Shown: positions 8,000 through 17,542, counted from the stretch's first letter. The stretch is 64,000 bases of DNA from Cyanobium sp. Aljojuca 7A6 (GCF_024346455.1 NZ_JAGQCY010000006.1:62001-126000), one strand, 5' to 3'. Notes: a model not told the origin generated them from the sequence alone. Program-made: numbers and translations.

Positions 8000-9541
8000 A
8001 TGCCCCAGTCCCCGGACGCACCCGTCCTCACCGACCGCCTGCTGCGCAGCTGGGTGCGCTGCCGGCGGCGGGCCTGGCTGGACCTCCACGCTCCGGCCCA
8101 GGAGCGCTCTTGGAGTGCGCATCGCGCCCTGGCCCTCGACGACCAGCTGCGCAGTTTCCAGAGCCTGTTGCCCCAGCGCCCCGGCCACGGGGAGGCGGCC
8201 TGCCGGGCCGGGGCGCCCGGGGTGGTGGGTCTGCGGCTGGTGGGAACCGGTCCCCGCGGCCTGCGGCTGGAAGCCCACCCGAGCCTGCTGGAGCGGGTCG
8301 AGGAGCCCAGCCGCTGGGGCACCCACAGCTACCGGCCGGTGCTGGCCCGCCAGGGCCGGCGCCTCACCCGCGAACACCGGGTGCTGCTGGCCCTCTGGGG
8401 GCGGTTGCTGGCGGAGCACCAACGGGCCCCCGTTCCCCATGGCCTGGTGGTGGCCGGGGCTGATCGGGGGTTGGAGCGCGAGCGGCTGGCCCTCGGGGGC
8501 TCCCTGCAGCGTCAGCTCGACGACAGCCTGGAGCGGCTGGCCCTTGAGCTGGCCCGCAACGAGCCGCCCCCCCTGGTCAGCGATCGCAAGAAATGCACCC
8601 TCTGCAGCTGGCGCGGAGCCTGTGATCGGGTGGCGGCTGCCGAGGGGCACCTCAGCGAGGTGAGCGGCATCGGCGGCAAGCGCCGCCAACTTCTGTTGGA
8701 GCTGGGCATCGCCAGCCTCGACCAGCTGGCGGCGGCCGATCCGGATCGGCTGGCCGAGGACATGGCCGCCCACAGCGAACAGCACCGGGAGGTGGCCCCC
8801 AAGCTTGTGGCCCAGGCCAGGGTGCAGCAGGAGGGCGCGCCTCAGCGCAGCGGCGAGGGGGCCGGCCCTGCTCTGCCCGAGCTGGCGGTAGCCCCCGGCG
8901 TGCTGCTCTACGACATCGAATCCGATCCCGATGCCCGCGATGACTTCCTGCATGGCCTGGTGCGGCTGGAGCGCGGTACGGACGGACGCTGGCCTGCGGC
9001 CCCGGGCCCGGGGGAGATCCTGGGCCGCTACCAGCCCCTGATGGCCCTGCACGAGCATGGCGAGGCCCGCCTCTGGGGGCGCCTGAGCACCCTGCTGGCC
9101 CGCTATCCCGACTGGCCCGTCCTCCACTACGGCGAGACCGAATCAGTCTCTTTGCTGCGCCTCGCCGAGCGCCAGGGGGCCAGCGAGGCGGAGCGGCAGC
9201 GGCTGCGGGCCCGGCTGGTGGACGTGCATCAGCGGCTGCGGCGCCACTGGCTGCTGCCGGTCAACAGCTATGGGCTGAAGGCCGTGGCGGGCTGGCTGGG
9301 CTTCTCCTGGAGCCAGAAGGGGGTCGACGGCGCCCGCTGTCTGCTCTGGTGGCGCCAGTGGCGTGAAGGCTCCGGCGGCCCGCGGCGTCCGAGCCGGGCG
9401 GCCCTGGGCCGCAAGCTGCAACGGATCTTCCGCTACAACCAGGACGACAGCCTGGCCACCTGGGCGGTGGTGCGCTGGCTGCTGGATCAGGACGCCCCGG
9501 CGCCCCCGGAACCCCCCCCAGCACCGACTGGCGGCGTCTGA
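8000..9541 (+). CDS. TM0106-type RecB-like putative nuclease with Cas4-like iron-sulfur cysteines
   Basis: 513 aa. N-terminal third has the RecB/Cas4-like start (LTDRLLRSWVRCRRRAWLDLH) and, around residues 195-215, a cysteine cluster CTLCSWRGAC like the C-terminal Fe-S cysteines of Cas4/AddB nucleases. Next comes a helix-hairpin-helix-like SEVSGIGGKRRQLLLELGI. The C-terminal half begins VLLYDIESDP, an RNase H-like/YprB exonuclease acidic start (D-x-E), and ends FRYNQDDSLATWAVVRWLL, the family's final 'YN..D..AT' motif. Biological role is unknown; it is not next to any CRISPR array. Its last 55 bases overlap the convergent ygfZ-like gene. Confidence 0.82.
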   Translation: MPQSPDAPVLTDRLLRSWVRCRRRAWLDLHAPAQERSWSAHRALALDDQLRSFQSLLPQRPGHGEAACRAGAPGVVGLRLVGTGPRGLRLEAHPSLLERVEEPSRWGTHSYRPVLARQGRRLTREHRVLLALWGRLLAEHQRAPVPHGLVVAGADRGLERERLALGGSLQRQLDDSLERLALELARNEPPPLVSDRKKCTLCSWRGACDRVAAAEGHLSEVSGIGGKRRQLLLELGIASLDQLAAADPDRLAEDMAAHSEQHREVAPKLVAQARVQQEGAPQRSGEGAGPALPELAVAPGVLLYDIESDPDARDDFLHGLVRLERGTDGRWPAAPGPGEILGRYQPLMALHEHGEARLWGRLSTLLARYPDWPVLHYGETESVSLLRLAERQGASEAERQRLRARLVDVHQRLRRHWLLPVNSYGLKAVAGWLGFSWSQKGVDGARCLLWWRQWREGSGGPRRPSRAALGRKLQRIFRYNQDDSLATWAVVRWLLDQDAPAPPEPPPAPTGGV

Positions 9542-10479
9542 AAGGCGGCCGGAATCGAGAGTTGCAGCCGGACCCCGGGGTCAGCACCTGTCTGCAACTC
9601 GGGCTCCTGCAGCCAGGCCCGTCTCACCAGGGCCAGGCCGATCCACCCCTGGCCTCCGGGGAGTTGCAGGCTGGAGCTGATCAGCCCGGCGCGGCCGCCT
9701 GCCGCATCGTGCAGCGGCGTGCCGGCGGCGACGGCCTCGGGAAGGACAGCCTCGTCGGGGAAAGACGTGGCCTGCCAGCGTCGCAGCTGCTGCTTGACGC
9801 CGACGTAGGTGGCGAGCTTGGCGAGGGTCTCCTGGCCCACGTAGCAGCCCTTGGTCAGGCTCACCCGCGCCGCCAGCCCCAGCTCAAACGGGTTGGTGTC
9901 TTCGTTGATCTCCCCCGGCGCCGCCGGCAGGCCCTCCTGGAGCCGCCAGCGTTCCGCCTCCTGCGGCTCCAGGGGGCGACGCTCAGCCAGCCACGGGGGG
10001 CACGGGGCCTCGTCTGGCAGCAGCAGGGCGTCCCCCAGTCGCCAGCCCGGCGAGCCCTCGAGCGCCTCCCAGGTGCCGGCAGGCGCGGCGTCCGGCCCCG
10101 CCGATCCCAGGGGCTGATGCAGTGTGGCCGGTGTCACCGGCCCCAGCCGCACCTTGTCGGCGGGAAACAGCACCCGGTCGAGGCCAAGGCGCACGGCCTC
10201 GGGATCGCCGTTGACGATCACCAGCCAGGCCCCGTCGGCGTCCACCAGCACCTCCGCCACGGCTCGCAGGCGGGCCGTGGGCCCAATGCAGCAGGTGCCG
10301 AGCCACTGGCCGGGTCGGGCCGCTTCGAGCGCCTGGCTGGTCTGGCCGTGCAGCACCCGCAGGGTGTCGGGACCGTCAAGCCGCAGCAGCCCCACCGGAC
10401 GGGACCAGCGGCTCAGGGCCGGTGGCGTCCAGTCCCAGGGATCGGCCGCGGCGGACGTCGGCAGGGAAGGGGATGTCAT
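9487..10479 (-). CDS. Folate-binding YgfZ/GcvT-fold protein
   Basis: 330 aa. The hallmark KGCYVGQETLAKL motif (family K-G-C-Y-x-G-Q-E, with the reactive cysteine) lies about 225 residues in, preceded by GEINEDTNPFELGL. The N-terminal part (LLRLDGPDTLRVLHGQTSQ) matches the family start 'l.vsGpDa..fLqgqlT.d'. YgfZ/IBA57 proteins use folate to help iron-sulfur cluster assembly or repair. The C-terminal tail after QLSIPAAFQTPP is Gly-rich, overlaps the convergent nuclease gene and is probably unstructured. It is 20 bases downstream of pyrE stop-to-start on the same strand, so co-transcription is likely. Confidence 0.88.
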   Translation of the reverse strand: MTSPSLPTSAAADPWDWTPPALSRWSRPVGLLRLDGPDTLRVLHGQTSQALEAARPGQWLGTCCIGPTARLRAVAEVLVDADGAWLVIVNGDPEAVRLGLDRVLFPADKVRLGPVTPATLHQPLGSAGPDAAPAGTWEALEGSPGWRLGDALLLPDEAPCPPWLAERRPLEPQEAERWRLQEGLPAAPGEINEDTNPFELGLAARVSLTKGCYVGQETLAKLATYVGVKQQLRRWQATSFPDEAVLPEAVAAGTPLHDAAGGRAGLISSSLQLPGGQGWIGLALVRRAWLQEPELQTGADPGVRLQLSIPAAFQTPPVGAGGGSGGAGAS

Positions 10480-10499
10480 GGCGTCGCTTGCGGCGGGAT

Positions 10500-11093
10500 T
10501 CAGCCTGCCGCGCCGTCCAGCCCGGCGGCCGTGGCGGCCACCTCCTCGAGCAGGAACAGGCTGCGCAGGTCGAGGCCGGCGGCCTGCATCGCCTCGGCCC
10601 CACCCTCCTGGCGATCAACGATGGCCACGACCCGGTTCACCGCATATCCCGCTTCCTGCAGCTGGGTAACGGCCTTCAGGGCCGAGCCGCCGGTCGTCAC
10701 CACGTCCTCCAGGACGGTGATCCGGCTGCCGGTCGGTGGCAGGGGGCCTTCGAGCCAGGCGCCGGTGCCATGGCCCTTGGCCTCCTTGCGCACGATCAGG
10801 GCATTGAGGTCGCGGCCGGCGAGGGCGGCCTGCAGGGCCACGGCGCTCACCAGGGGATCGGCCCCCAGGGTGAGCCCCGCCACCGCGGCGGCTTGTCCCT
10901 CCACGTGCTCCAGCATCAGGCGGCCCAGCAGGGCCAGGCCCAGGCCGCTCAGGCTCACCGGCTTGCAGTTGACGTAGTGCGGGCTGCGGCGGCCCGAGGC
11001 CAGCGTGAAGTCACCCAGCCGGTAGGCCCGCTCCGCCAGCAGGGCGAGCAGGGTGGAGCGCTGTTGGCTGGGGTTGGTGGGCAGGAAGACCAT
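10500..11093 (-). CDS. pyrE: Orotate phosphoribosyltransferase
   Basis: 197 aa. The PRPP-binding signature [16 protein letters not shown] is intact, and the flexible catalytic loop [16 protein letters not shown] carries the K-E-x-K-x-H-G residues expected for PyrE. The N-terminal segment [16 protein letters not shown] is the usual 'f.l.SG..S..Y.d.r' OPRT strand. It makes OMP from orotate and PRPP in pyrimidine synthesis. Upstream (11094-11223) is a divergent intergenic region shared with a secreted protein gene. Confidence 0.95.
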   Translation of the reverse strand: MVFLPTNPSQQRSTLLALLAERAYRLGDFTLASGRRSPHYVNCKPVSLSGLGLALLGRLMLEHVEGQAAAVAGLTLGADPLVSAVALQAALAGRDLNALIVRKEAKGHGTGAWLEGPLPPTGSRITVLEDVVTTGGSALKAVTQLQEAGYAVNRVVAIVDRQEGGAEAMQAAGLDLRSLFLLEEVAATAAGLDGAAG

Positions 11094-11223
11094 CGGTGCT
11101 GGCGGATCGTGGTGACGACGTGGTGTGGCGAACAGGAAGCTGGGGCAGGGAATGGATGGTGTACAGCGTCAGAGGTCGCTAACCTGCAAGCAAATTGCCC
11201 CGGAGCTGGGGCCGCACGACCCC

Positions 11224-11757
11224 ATGACAGCACCGATCCTGGCAGTGCCCGCCTCCCTCGCCGCACCCCTGTCGGCCCTGGCGTCGTTCGCTGCGTTGTC
11301 CCTCCTGGCTCCAGCCATCGCCGGTCCGGTGCTCTGCACCACCACCCTCGAAGCACCCACGCCCGCCTCGGCCGGCACCGGTCCGGTGGAAGTCACCCGC
11401 TGTGGCGTGACCCGCTCGGCCCCCGAGCTGATGGAACAGCGCTTCTACAGTTTTTCGGCGCCTTTCGCCCAGGGTGTCAACCTTTTGCATCAGATCACCG
11501 ATATTCTCGGCCTCTCGATCCCGGGCCGCGATGGGAGCAAGGTCGTGGCCTTCGGTTTCCCTGATCAGAACATCATCTGGGATGGCACCGCCGTCCAGAA
11601 CACCGCGGCGGTGATGCTGAGCGAGCAAAGCAGTCTGATGCCCCTGCGCACCTCCGACATCACCAACGGCTTCAGCACCAGCCTCGGTGCTGGGCCCACC
11701 TACGTGCGGCCGCCCGCCAGCACCACCTGGACCGCCCCCATCCGGGGTCTCTGGTAA
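11224..11757 (+). CDS. Secreted protein of unknown function
   Basis: 177 aa. The start is chosen so that a Sec signal peptide is first: a hydrophobic Ala/Leu-rich stretch of about 30 residues ending LLAPAIAG, then GPVLCTTTLEAP. The mature part includes CGVTRSAPELMEQRFYSFSAPFAQGVN, with a stretch resembling small conserved cyanobacterial exported proteins next to pyrE. No catalytic motif is seen. An upstream in-frame start would add 33 residues without homologous character. It is followed ten bases later by a tRNA gene in the same direction. Confidence 0.65.
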   Translation: MTAPILAVPASLAAPLSALASFAALSLLAPAIAGPVLCTTTLEAPTPASAGTGPVEVTRCGVTRSAPELMEQRFYSFSAPFAQGVNLLHQITDILGLSIPGRDGSKVVAFGFPDQNIIWDGTAVQNTAAVMLSEQSSLMPLRTSDITNGFSTSLGAGPTYVRPPASTTWTAPIRGLW

Positions 11758-11766
11758 GCGGCCTCG

Positions 11767-11839
11767 GGGGGTCTAGCAATCTGGTGAATGCAGCGAACTC
11801 ATAATTCGCCTTAGCCGGGTTCGATCCCCGGGACCCCCA
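11767..11839 (+). tRNA. tRNA-Met (CAT anticodon)
   Basis: A 73-base cloverleaf. The acceptor stem GGGGGTC pairs perfectly with GACCCCC, followed by discriminator A. The anticodon stem GCGAA/TTCGC encloses loop CTCATAA with CAT at 11800-11802. The T arm is CCGGG-TTCGATC-CCCGG. The D arm is short (GCA/TGC). The acceptor stem is fully paired at position 1-72, so it is not the initiator form. Elongator tRNA-Met is the preferred reading, but a CAT anticodon could also be tRNA-Ile2 (lysidine-modified); the identity elements were not resolved. CCA is not encoded. Confidence 0.9.
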
Positions 11840-11933
11840 TTCCTGACACAAGCTGGCCCATGACCCGGCGTGTGAAGGCGGCGAAGGCTGTGCCGGACGG
11901 CGGGGCCTAACCTTCTGCCAACTCACCCCACCG

Positions 11934-13208
11934 ATGCGCTTCCTGGTCCTGGCGATCCTGTTGGCTCTGCTGGCCTTCTTCGCTGCCGGGGAGCTTGCGT
12001 TGATTCGCTTGCGGCCCAGCCGGGTCCAGCAGCTTGAAGAGGCCGAGGAGCCCGGGGCTCGTTCCGTGGCCCGATTGCAGCACCGGATGCGCAGTGTTCT
12101 GGTGGCCACCCAGCTGGGCTTGGTGTTGGCCTTGCTGGCCATGGGCTGGCTGGCGCGGGGCCTGGCGGAGCAGGTGGCTGGATGGATGGGCCGGAGCGAA
12201 CAGGCCTGGATTGATGCCGGTGTCTTCCTGGCGCTGGCGCTGCTGGCCACCTTGCTGGGCGGTCTGGTGCCGAAGGCCTGGGTGCTCCACCGCCCGGAGG
12301 GCTCGGCCCTGCGGCTGGCGCCGCTGCTGGAATCGCTCACCCGCACCCTGGCGCCGTTGCTGCTCCTGATCGAGCGCTTCAGTGGGGGTTTGCTCCGGCT
12401 GCTGGGGTTGCCGCGCAACTGGGACGAGCTGGTGCCGGTGCTCTCGGCCGGCGAACTCGAGACGCTGATCGAAAGCGGCAGTGTCACCGGTCTGATGCCC
12501 GATGAACGCAGCATCCTGGAGGGGGTGTTCTCCCTGCGGGACACCTTGGTACGTGAGGTGATGATGCCGCGCTCGGGGATGGTCACGCTGCCGGTGGAGG
12601 TGACCTTCGCCGAGATGATGGAGTCGGTCCACGCCAGCCAGCACGCCCGCTTTCCGGTCATCGGCAGTTCCCTCGATGACGTGCGCGGCATGCTCGACCT
12701 CAGGCGCCTGGCCGAGCCCATCGCCCGGGGGCTGCTGCGCCCTGAGACGCCGCTGGCTCCCTGGATCCTGCCGGTGGCCCAGGTGCAGGAAAGTGCCTCG
12801 CTGGCCGACCTTCTGCCCCTGATCCGCAGCGGACAGCCCTTGCTGGTCGTGGTCGACGAGCACGGCGGCACGGAGGGGCTGGTCACCGTGTCTGACCTCA
12901 CCGGTGAGATCGTGGGTGAGGACGACAACCCCCTGGAGACGGCCCAGGATCTGCTGCAACTCGCCGACGGCACCTGGTCGGCGGCGGGCGATCTGGAGAT
13001 CGTCGAACTCAACCGCCAGCTGGGCCTGCAGCTGCCCGAGGCGGAGGGCCACCACACCCTGGCCGGGTTTGTGCTCGAGCGATTGCAGCACATCCCCGCC
13101 CCTGGGGAAGGCCTGAGCTGGCATGGCGTCCGCATTGACGTGCTCACCATGGATGGACCCCGCATCGAGCGGGTGCAGATCACCCTCGCCAGCATGGAAG
13201 GAACCTGA
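11934..13208 (+). CDS. CNNM/CorC-type transporter with CBS domains (HlyC/TlyC family)
   Basis: 424 aa. The order is DUF21/CNNM membrane domain (four hydrophobic segments from MRFLVLAILLALLAFFAAGE to about residue 150, with the family's G-E-x-A-L-I-R-L and V-P-K residues), then a CBS pair (VREVMMPRSGMVTLPVE at the start; VVVDEHGGTEGLVTVSDL near the end), then a C-terminal CorC_HlyC domain (GTWSAAGDLEIVELNRQLG). The family includes magnesium or sodium efflux proteins; 'hemolysin' is a historical name. The MM-P-R motif before the CBS pair is well kept. Confidence 0.9.
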   Translation: MRFLVLAILLALLAFFAAGELALIRLRPSRVQQLEEAEEPGARSVARLQHRMRSVLVATQLGLVLALLAMGWLARGLAEQVAGWMGRSEQAWIDAGVFLALALLATLLGGLVPKAWVLHRPEGSALRLAPLLESLTRTLAPLLLLIERFSGGLLRLLGLPRNWDELVPVLSAGELETLIESGSVTGLMPDERSILEGVFSLRDTLVREVMMPRSGMVTLPVEVTFAEMMESVHASQHARFPVIGSSLDDVRGMLDLRRLAEPIARGLLRPETPLAPWILPVAQVQESASLADLLPLIRSGQPLLVVVDEHGGTEGLVTVSDLTGEIVGEDDNPLETAQDLLQLADGTWSAAGDLEIVELNRQLGLQLPEAEGHHTLAGFVLERLQHIPAPGEGLSWHGVRIDVLTMDGPRIERVQITLASMEGT

Positions 13209-13243
13209 TCATCGATAATGCGCCCATCTGCTCTGCCCCTGCC

Positions 13244-14236
13244 ATGAACCCAGTGCGCGTGGGTGTCATCGGCATCGGCAACATGGGCTGGCACCACGCC
13301 CGGGTGCTGAGCCTGTTGCGGGATGCCGAACTGGTGGGCGTCGCCGATCCCAACGAGGCCCGCGGCCGCCTGGCGGTCGAGCAGTTCGACTGCCGCTGGT
13401 TCCCCACCTACGAGGACCTGCTGGGCGAGGTGGAGGCTGTCTGCATTGCCGTTCCCACCCTGTTGCACCACCGGGTCGGCATGACCTGTCTGCAGGCGGG
13501 GGTGCACGTGCTGATCGAGAAGCCGATCGCGGCCACCCAGGAGGAGGCGGCCGATCTGATCCGCGCGGCCGAATCCGCCCGTCGCCTGCTGCAGGTGGGC
13601 CACATTGAGCGTTTCAACCCCGCCTTCCGGGAGCTGCTGCGGGTGGTGGCCAACGAAGAGGTGGTGGTGCTGGAAGCGCGGCGCCACAGCCCCAATGCCG
13701 ACCGGGCCAACGATGTGTCGGTGGTGCTCGACCTGATGATCCACGACATCGATCTGGTGCTGGAACTGGCCGCCTCCCCCGTGGTGCGGCTGGCTGCGGC
13801 CGGTGGCCGCAGCTCCGATGGCCCGATTGACTACGTCAATGCCACCCTCGGCTTCGCCAACGGCGTGGTGGCCAGCCTCACGGCCAGCAAGATGGCCCAC
13901 CGCAAGATCCGCAGCCTCAGCGCCCATTGCCGCAGCAGCCTGATGGAAACGGATTTCCTCAACCGCAATCTGCGCATCCACCGGCGATCCCACGAGTCGG
14001 TCAGTGCCGACCACGGCGAGCTGCTCTACCGCAACGATGGCTTCATCGAGGAGGTGAGCACCACCTCCATCGAGCCCCTCTATGCCGAGCTCGAACACTT
14101 CCTTCAGTGTGTGCGGGGCCGGGAAACCCCTGCGGTGGATGGCCTTCAGGCCTCACGGGCCTTGCAGCTGGCCGACCTGATCGAGCAGTGCGTCGAGCAG
14201 CCCAACCTCTGCATGGCCCTGAAGGCCCCCATCTAG
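13244..14236 (+). CDS. Gfo/Idh/MocA-family NAD(P)-dependent oxidoreductase
   Basis: 330 aa. It opens with a Rossmann dinucleotide motif VGVIGIGNMGWHHARVL and has the family EKPIAA motif (about residue 90) that contributes the catalytic lysine. LMIHDIDLVLEL supplies the conserved 'D-x-x-x-H-D-x-D' region. These proteins oxidise or reduce sugar or nucleotide-sugar carbons; the closest type by feel is UDP-GlcNAc 3-dehydrogenase-like, but the substrate is not determinable. The stop overlaps the convergent GH15 gene by four bases. Confidence 0.88.
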   Translation: MNPVRVGVIGIGNMGWHHARVLSLLRDAELVGVADPNEARGRLAVEQFDCRWFPTYEDLLGEVEAVCIAVPTLLHHRVGMTCLQAGVHVLIEKPIAATQEEAADLIRAAESARRLLQVGHIERFNPAFRELLRVVANEEVVVLEARRHSPNADRANDVSVVLDLMIHDIDLVLELAASPVVRLAAAGGRSSDGPIDYVNATLGFANGVVASLTASKMAHRKIRSLSAHCRSSLMETDFLNRNLRIHRRSHESVSADHGELLYRNDGFIEEVSTTSIEPLYAELEHFLQCVRGRETPAVDGLQASRALQLADLIEQCVEQPNLCMALKAPI

Positions 14237-17200
14237 ACGGCCAGCCGCCGGTTCGTCCTCTCCAGGGGGGCCAGCTCCAGGTCGGTGAGTTCCTGAAGGG
14301 CCAGCAGTTGCCAGCGGCGGCAGTCGGCGGGGGAGGAGCGATAGAAGAGGTCCCAGGCTTCCGCCTTGTGGGGGCCGTAATCGGCGATCGGCACCTCGGG
14401 ATGGCACTGCTGCCAGCCCACCCGGACGGCGTGACCGATCACCACGTCAAGGGCGAGGTCGTCGTCGAACTGCACCTGGGGGTTGGCGGCCATGAAGGCC
14501 ATCAGGGTGAGCAGGGTTTCGATGCACAGCCGGCGGTACTCCGGGGCTTCGATCTTGCTCAGGAGGTGCTCCACCAACATGGCGAAGTTCTTTTCCCCTG
14601 GCGTCTTCTCCCGCAGCAGGGGGGCACTCTCCAGGCGGTTGCGCCGCTCCAGCTTGTCGCCGATCACCAGGCCTCGGCAGTGGTGCAGCAGGTCCCAGAT
14701 GCCTGGGTAGAACTCTTTCGGCACCCTCTGCAGCGCCCCCAGCCGCATGCGGTGCTGCAGCCAGCTGCCGTCCTTCGGCAGTTCGGCCAGGGGATCGGGA
14801 ACCTCCCAGCGCACCCGTCCGCGCAGGTGCAGCTGTTCCTTGCGCTGCAGGGAGGCCCGCGCATGTTCCACGTCGGCCAGCACGGCCTGGAGCCGGCGGC
14901 GAATGGCATGGGGGGGCAGGCTGCAGAGGCTTTCGAAGGCCTCACTGGGGCTGAGGTTGGCCTCGGCCGCCAACTCGCCGGTGAGCAACAGCAGGAACTG
15001 GCCCAGCTGCAGGGTGAGGCTGCCGCTGAGCAGATTCACGTTGGAGCGGGCCAGGGCGTCGATGGCCAGCAGCAGCTCCTGCTGGAGCATCCATTCGCGA
15101 CCGTCCTCGCCACTGAAGCGGCGCACCATGGCGGCGATGGCCAGGCTGCCCTCCGGTTGGCTGAGCAGGGAGTCGTGGGTGTAGTTGCGGCCCACCACCA
15201 CCTGCTTCTGGCGCAGGAGCAGATCGGTGAGGGCATCCTCCAGCTGAGGGTGCACCAGGCCCATGGCACCGGCGGCGCGGCGCACCACACTCCAGTCGGC
15301 ATCGGCCAGGCCGCGGCGGTAGACCTCCTCCAGCAGCACCATCAGCCGCACCCCCGGACCGCTGCGGGGTCCCTGCAAGCGGGCATTGGGGCCGAGTCGG
15401 CGGCACAGCAGTTCCAGCACCTCCGCCTGCTCCTCCAGCAGGCGGCTGCTCCAGAGCCGATCGACCAGATGGGCCAGCGGGACGTCCTCCAGCTCCTGTT
15501 CCTGGCGGGCGGTGAGCGGCTGGTGGCTGGCACTGGCCGGCAGGAGGGTGTGGCCGTCGGGCACCAGATCACAGGCGGCCAGGGCCTGGGGTGGCAGGTC
15601 CACCAGGCTGGCCAGCGGCACCAGCTCTTCCAGGGACACCAGGCGCACGGGCACGGAGCCCAGCTGGCCCCGCTGCAGTTCACGGCCCAGGCCCAGGAAC
15701 GCCTCGGGGTCCCTCCAAAAGGGGCCGGCATGGACCGGCACGAGCAGCAGGGGGGCTCCGGCGCCCCGCCAATGGCGCAGCAGCACCCGCACCTCGGTGG
15801 CCACGGTGTCCACCAGCACCTGGGCATCGTCGGCCAGGTAGAAGGTGTCCTCCTCCAGCACCGCCGGCAGGAAGCCGATCAGCTCGCCGTTGTGGCGGTA
15901 GAGCCTGGCGGTCGCCTGGGTCTCCATGCGCACGGGTGGATGGCCGGAGAGCCCCAGACGCCCATTGGCGCCCACCGTCGCCAGGCGACGGGCCAGCTCA
16001 CGGGAACTGGCCACCCGCAGGGGGAGCGTCTCGCCCGCCGGCAGAGGCTGCACCGGCAGGCCGGCCTCCGCCAGGGCCGCAGCGACGCTGGCATCGGCCG
16101 GAGCCAGGGCCACCAGCACCTCCTCGGCCCCCGGGGGGCTGGGGTGGCGGCGGCCGGAGGGATCGAGATCGTCGGCGGTGATCAAGCCGTGCAGCAGCAG
16201 ATCTGACAGCCAGGTGAGGCTCTGGGTCCAGAGCAGGGGCACGTTCTCGTTGGGAACCCTGGTCTGGCTGCCGGGTTGGCGCCGCTCCGCCTCGATCAGC
16301 CGCTCTGGTACGAGGTAGAGCTCGGGCAGCAGGGCTTCCCCATCGACCGGCACGCTCAGCTCCTCCAGCTGCTGGCGCCACTGGCGGGCCTCGATCCAGC
16401 GGCCTTCGCAGCAGGCGGTGATCAGCTCGTAGGCCAGGAACAGGGGCCACTCGCATTCGATGTGCTCGAACTGGGCCAGCTCCTCCCGCTCGTAGTGGAG
16501 CCGGCTCACGTCCTCCAGCACGGTCTGGTGGCCGTCGCGGAGGAAGCGCTTGTAGCCGTAGGAGCCCGCCAGCTCGCTGCGGATCTTCTCCCGGGTGCGC
16601 TCCACGAGCGCCGGATCTTCGACGGCCCAGGCGGGGTAGCCGATCACCGAGAGGCAGGCGCTGTCGGCCTCCTTGCTGGCTGACTCCCTCGGCAGCAGGC
16701 CCCGCAGGGCGCGCCGCAGCCGCACGATGGCGTCGTGGGGAATGGTCAGGCAACTGCTGCCGTCGCCATGGGGCCCATAGAGATCGAGCCCGATGAGGGT
16801 CTCGAGGGCGGCCTTCACCATGCCGATCGAACTGGCGTTGCGCTCCGGCTGACCGTGGTTGCCTTTGTCGCCCCGTTCCCAGATGCCGTAGTCGGCCACC
16901 CGGTAGGCGCGTGCCACGTAGTAGACGAGGTTCTGGAGGAAATCGCGCTCGTGGCTGGTCTGAACGATCACCAGCCCCGAGCGGGTGAGCTGGGCCAGCT
17001 GCAGCAGGAACAGGGCCGTGGCATCGAGCTGCAGATGGCCCCAGCCGTCGTCAGGCACCACCGGATCTCCCGTGGCCGTGTCGAACTTGGCGTGGATGGC
17101 GTCGAGCCGCTCGAGGCTGGTCTTGAAGCGCTCCACCTTCGGCGACTGGCGCATCATCGAGCGCATCAGCCCCCGCATCAGCTGCAGGACCCGCTGTTCC

Positions 17201-17463
17201 AGTTCGAAGCTGCGGCGGCAGGGTCCCTGCAGGCGGCGGTGGGCCAGGGCCAGCCCCCAGACGCACTGGATCGAGTAGACGCAGTCCCGCACCCAGGCAT
17301 CGCCGTAGTTGCCGTGCACGGTGCTGGCGGTGCTGGCGGGCAGCAGGCCGGTGATCGGATGCTGCCGGCGCAGGACGACGTGCTCGATCTGGCGGTCCAG
17401 CCGCTCAAGAAGGTGGCGGGCCTCCGCCACCCCCCGATCGCCGTTGCACTCCGTGGTGCTCAT
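14233..17463 (-). CDS. GH15 / phosphorylase-kinase-alpha-like glycoside hydrolase-related protein
   Basis: 1076 aa. The N-terminal 450 residues show the (alpha/alpha)6 GH15 plan: GLLPASTAST, GDAWVRDCVYSIQCVWGLAL (the 'v-W-x-R-D' substrate region), DGWGHLQLDATALFLLQ, YGIWERGDKGNHGQPERNAS and FEHIECEWPLF (second acidic region, E-x-E-W-P). The remainder lacks an obvious second enzyme and resembles the long C-terminal part of eukaryotic phosphorylase kinase alpha/beta subunits and their cyanobacterial relatives. It may act on glycogen-type glucans, but hydrolytic activity is not proven. The start was taken at MSTTECNGD; an upstream extension would run into the divergent glycosyltransferase promoter. 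Confidence 0.82.
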   Translation of the reverse strand: MSTTECNGDRGVAEARHLLERLDRQIEHVVLRRQHPITGLLPASTASTVHGNYGDAWVRDCVYSIQCVWGLALAHRRLQGPCRRSFELEQRVLQLMRGLMRSMMRQSPKVERFKTSLERLDAIHAKFDTATGDPVVPDDGWGHLQLDATALFLLQLAQLTRSGLVIVQTSHERDFLQNLVYYVARAYRVADYGIWERGDKGNHGQPERNASSIGMVKAALETLIGLDLYGPHGDGSSCLTIPHDAIVRLRRALRGLLPRESASKEADSACLSVIGYPAWAVEDPALVERTREKIRSELAGSYGYKRFLRDGHQTVLEDVSRLHYEREELAQFEHIECEWPLFLAYELITACCEGRWIEARQWRQQLEELSVPVDGEALLPELYLVPERLIEAERRQPGSQTRVPNENVPLLWTQSLTWLSDLLLHGLITADDLDPSGRRHPSPPGAEEVLVALAPADASVAAALAEAGLPVQPLPAGETLPLRVASSRELARRLATVGANGRLGLSGHPPVRMETQATARLYRHNGELIGFLPAVLEEDTFYLADDAQVLVDTVATEVRVLLRHWRGAGAPLLLVPVHAGPFWRDPEAFLGLGRELQRGQLGSVPVRLVSLEELVPLASLVDLPPQALAACDLVPDGHTLLPASASHQPLTARQEQELEDVPLAHLVDRLWSSRLLEEQAEVLELLCRRLGPNARLQGPRSGPGVRLMVLLEEVYRRGLADADWSVVRRAAGAMGLVHPQLEDALTDLLLRQKQVVVGRNYTHDSLLSQPEGSLAIAAMVRRFSGEDGREWMLQQELLLAIDALARSNVNLLSGSLTLQLGQFLLLLTGELAAEANLSPSEAFESLCSLPPHAIRRRLQAVLADVEHARASLQRKEQLHLRGRVRWEVPDPLAELPKDGSWLQHRMRLGALQRVPKEFYPGIWDLLHHCRGLVIGDKLERRNRLESAPLLREKTPGEKNFAMLVEHLLSKIEAPEYRRLCIETLLTLMAFMAANPQVQFDDDLALDVVIGHAVRVGWQQCHPEVPIADYGPHKAEAWDLFYRSSPADCRRWQLLALQELTDLELAPLERTNRRLAV

Positions 17464-17542
17464 GGTGGCGTCAGAACGGGGCGAGCCGGAGGCGGCTGCC
17501 GAGGAACCAGGCCATAGATTCTCCCCGCCCTCGCCCCATCCC

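Noticed and set aside
8000-9541. Cas4-like cysteines suggesting a CRISPR adaptation gene
   Set aside because: No repeat-spacer array or other cas gene anywhere in the window; the TM0106-type family explains the cysteines.
9562-10977. Very long plus-strand open frame over the ygfZ-like and pyrE genes (similar long frames lie opposite GH15, purH, DUF3769 and GH38)
   Set aside because: High GC depresses stop codons on the antisense strand; the translations are Gln/His/Gly-rich with no domain, while the opposite strand carries clear families.
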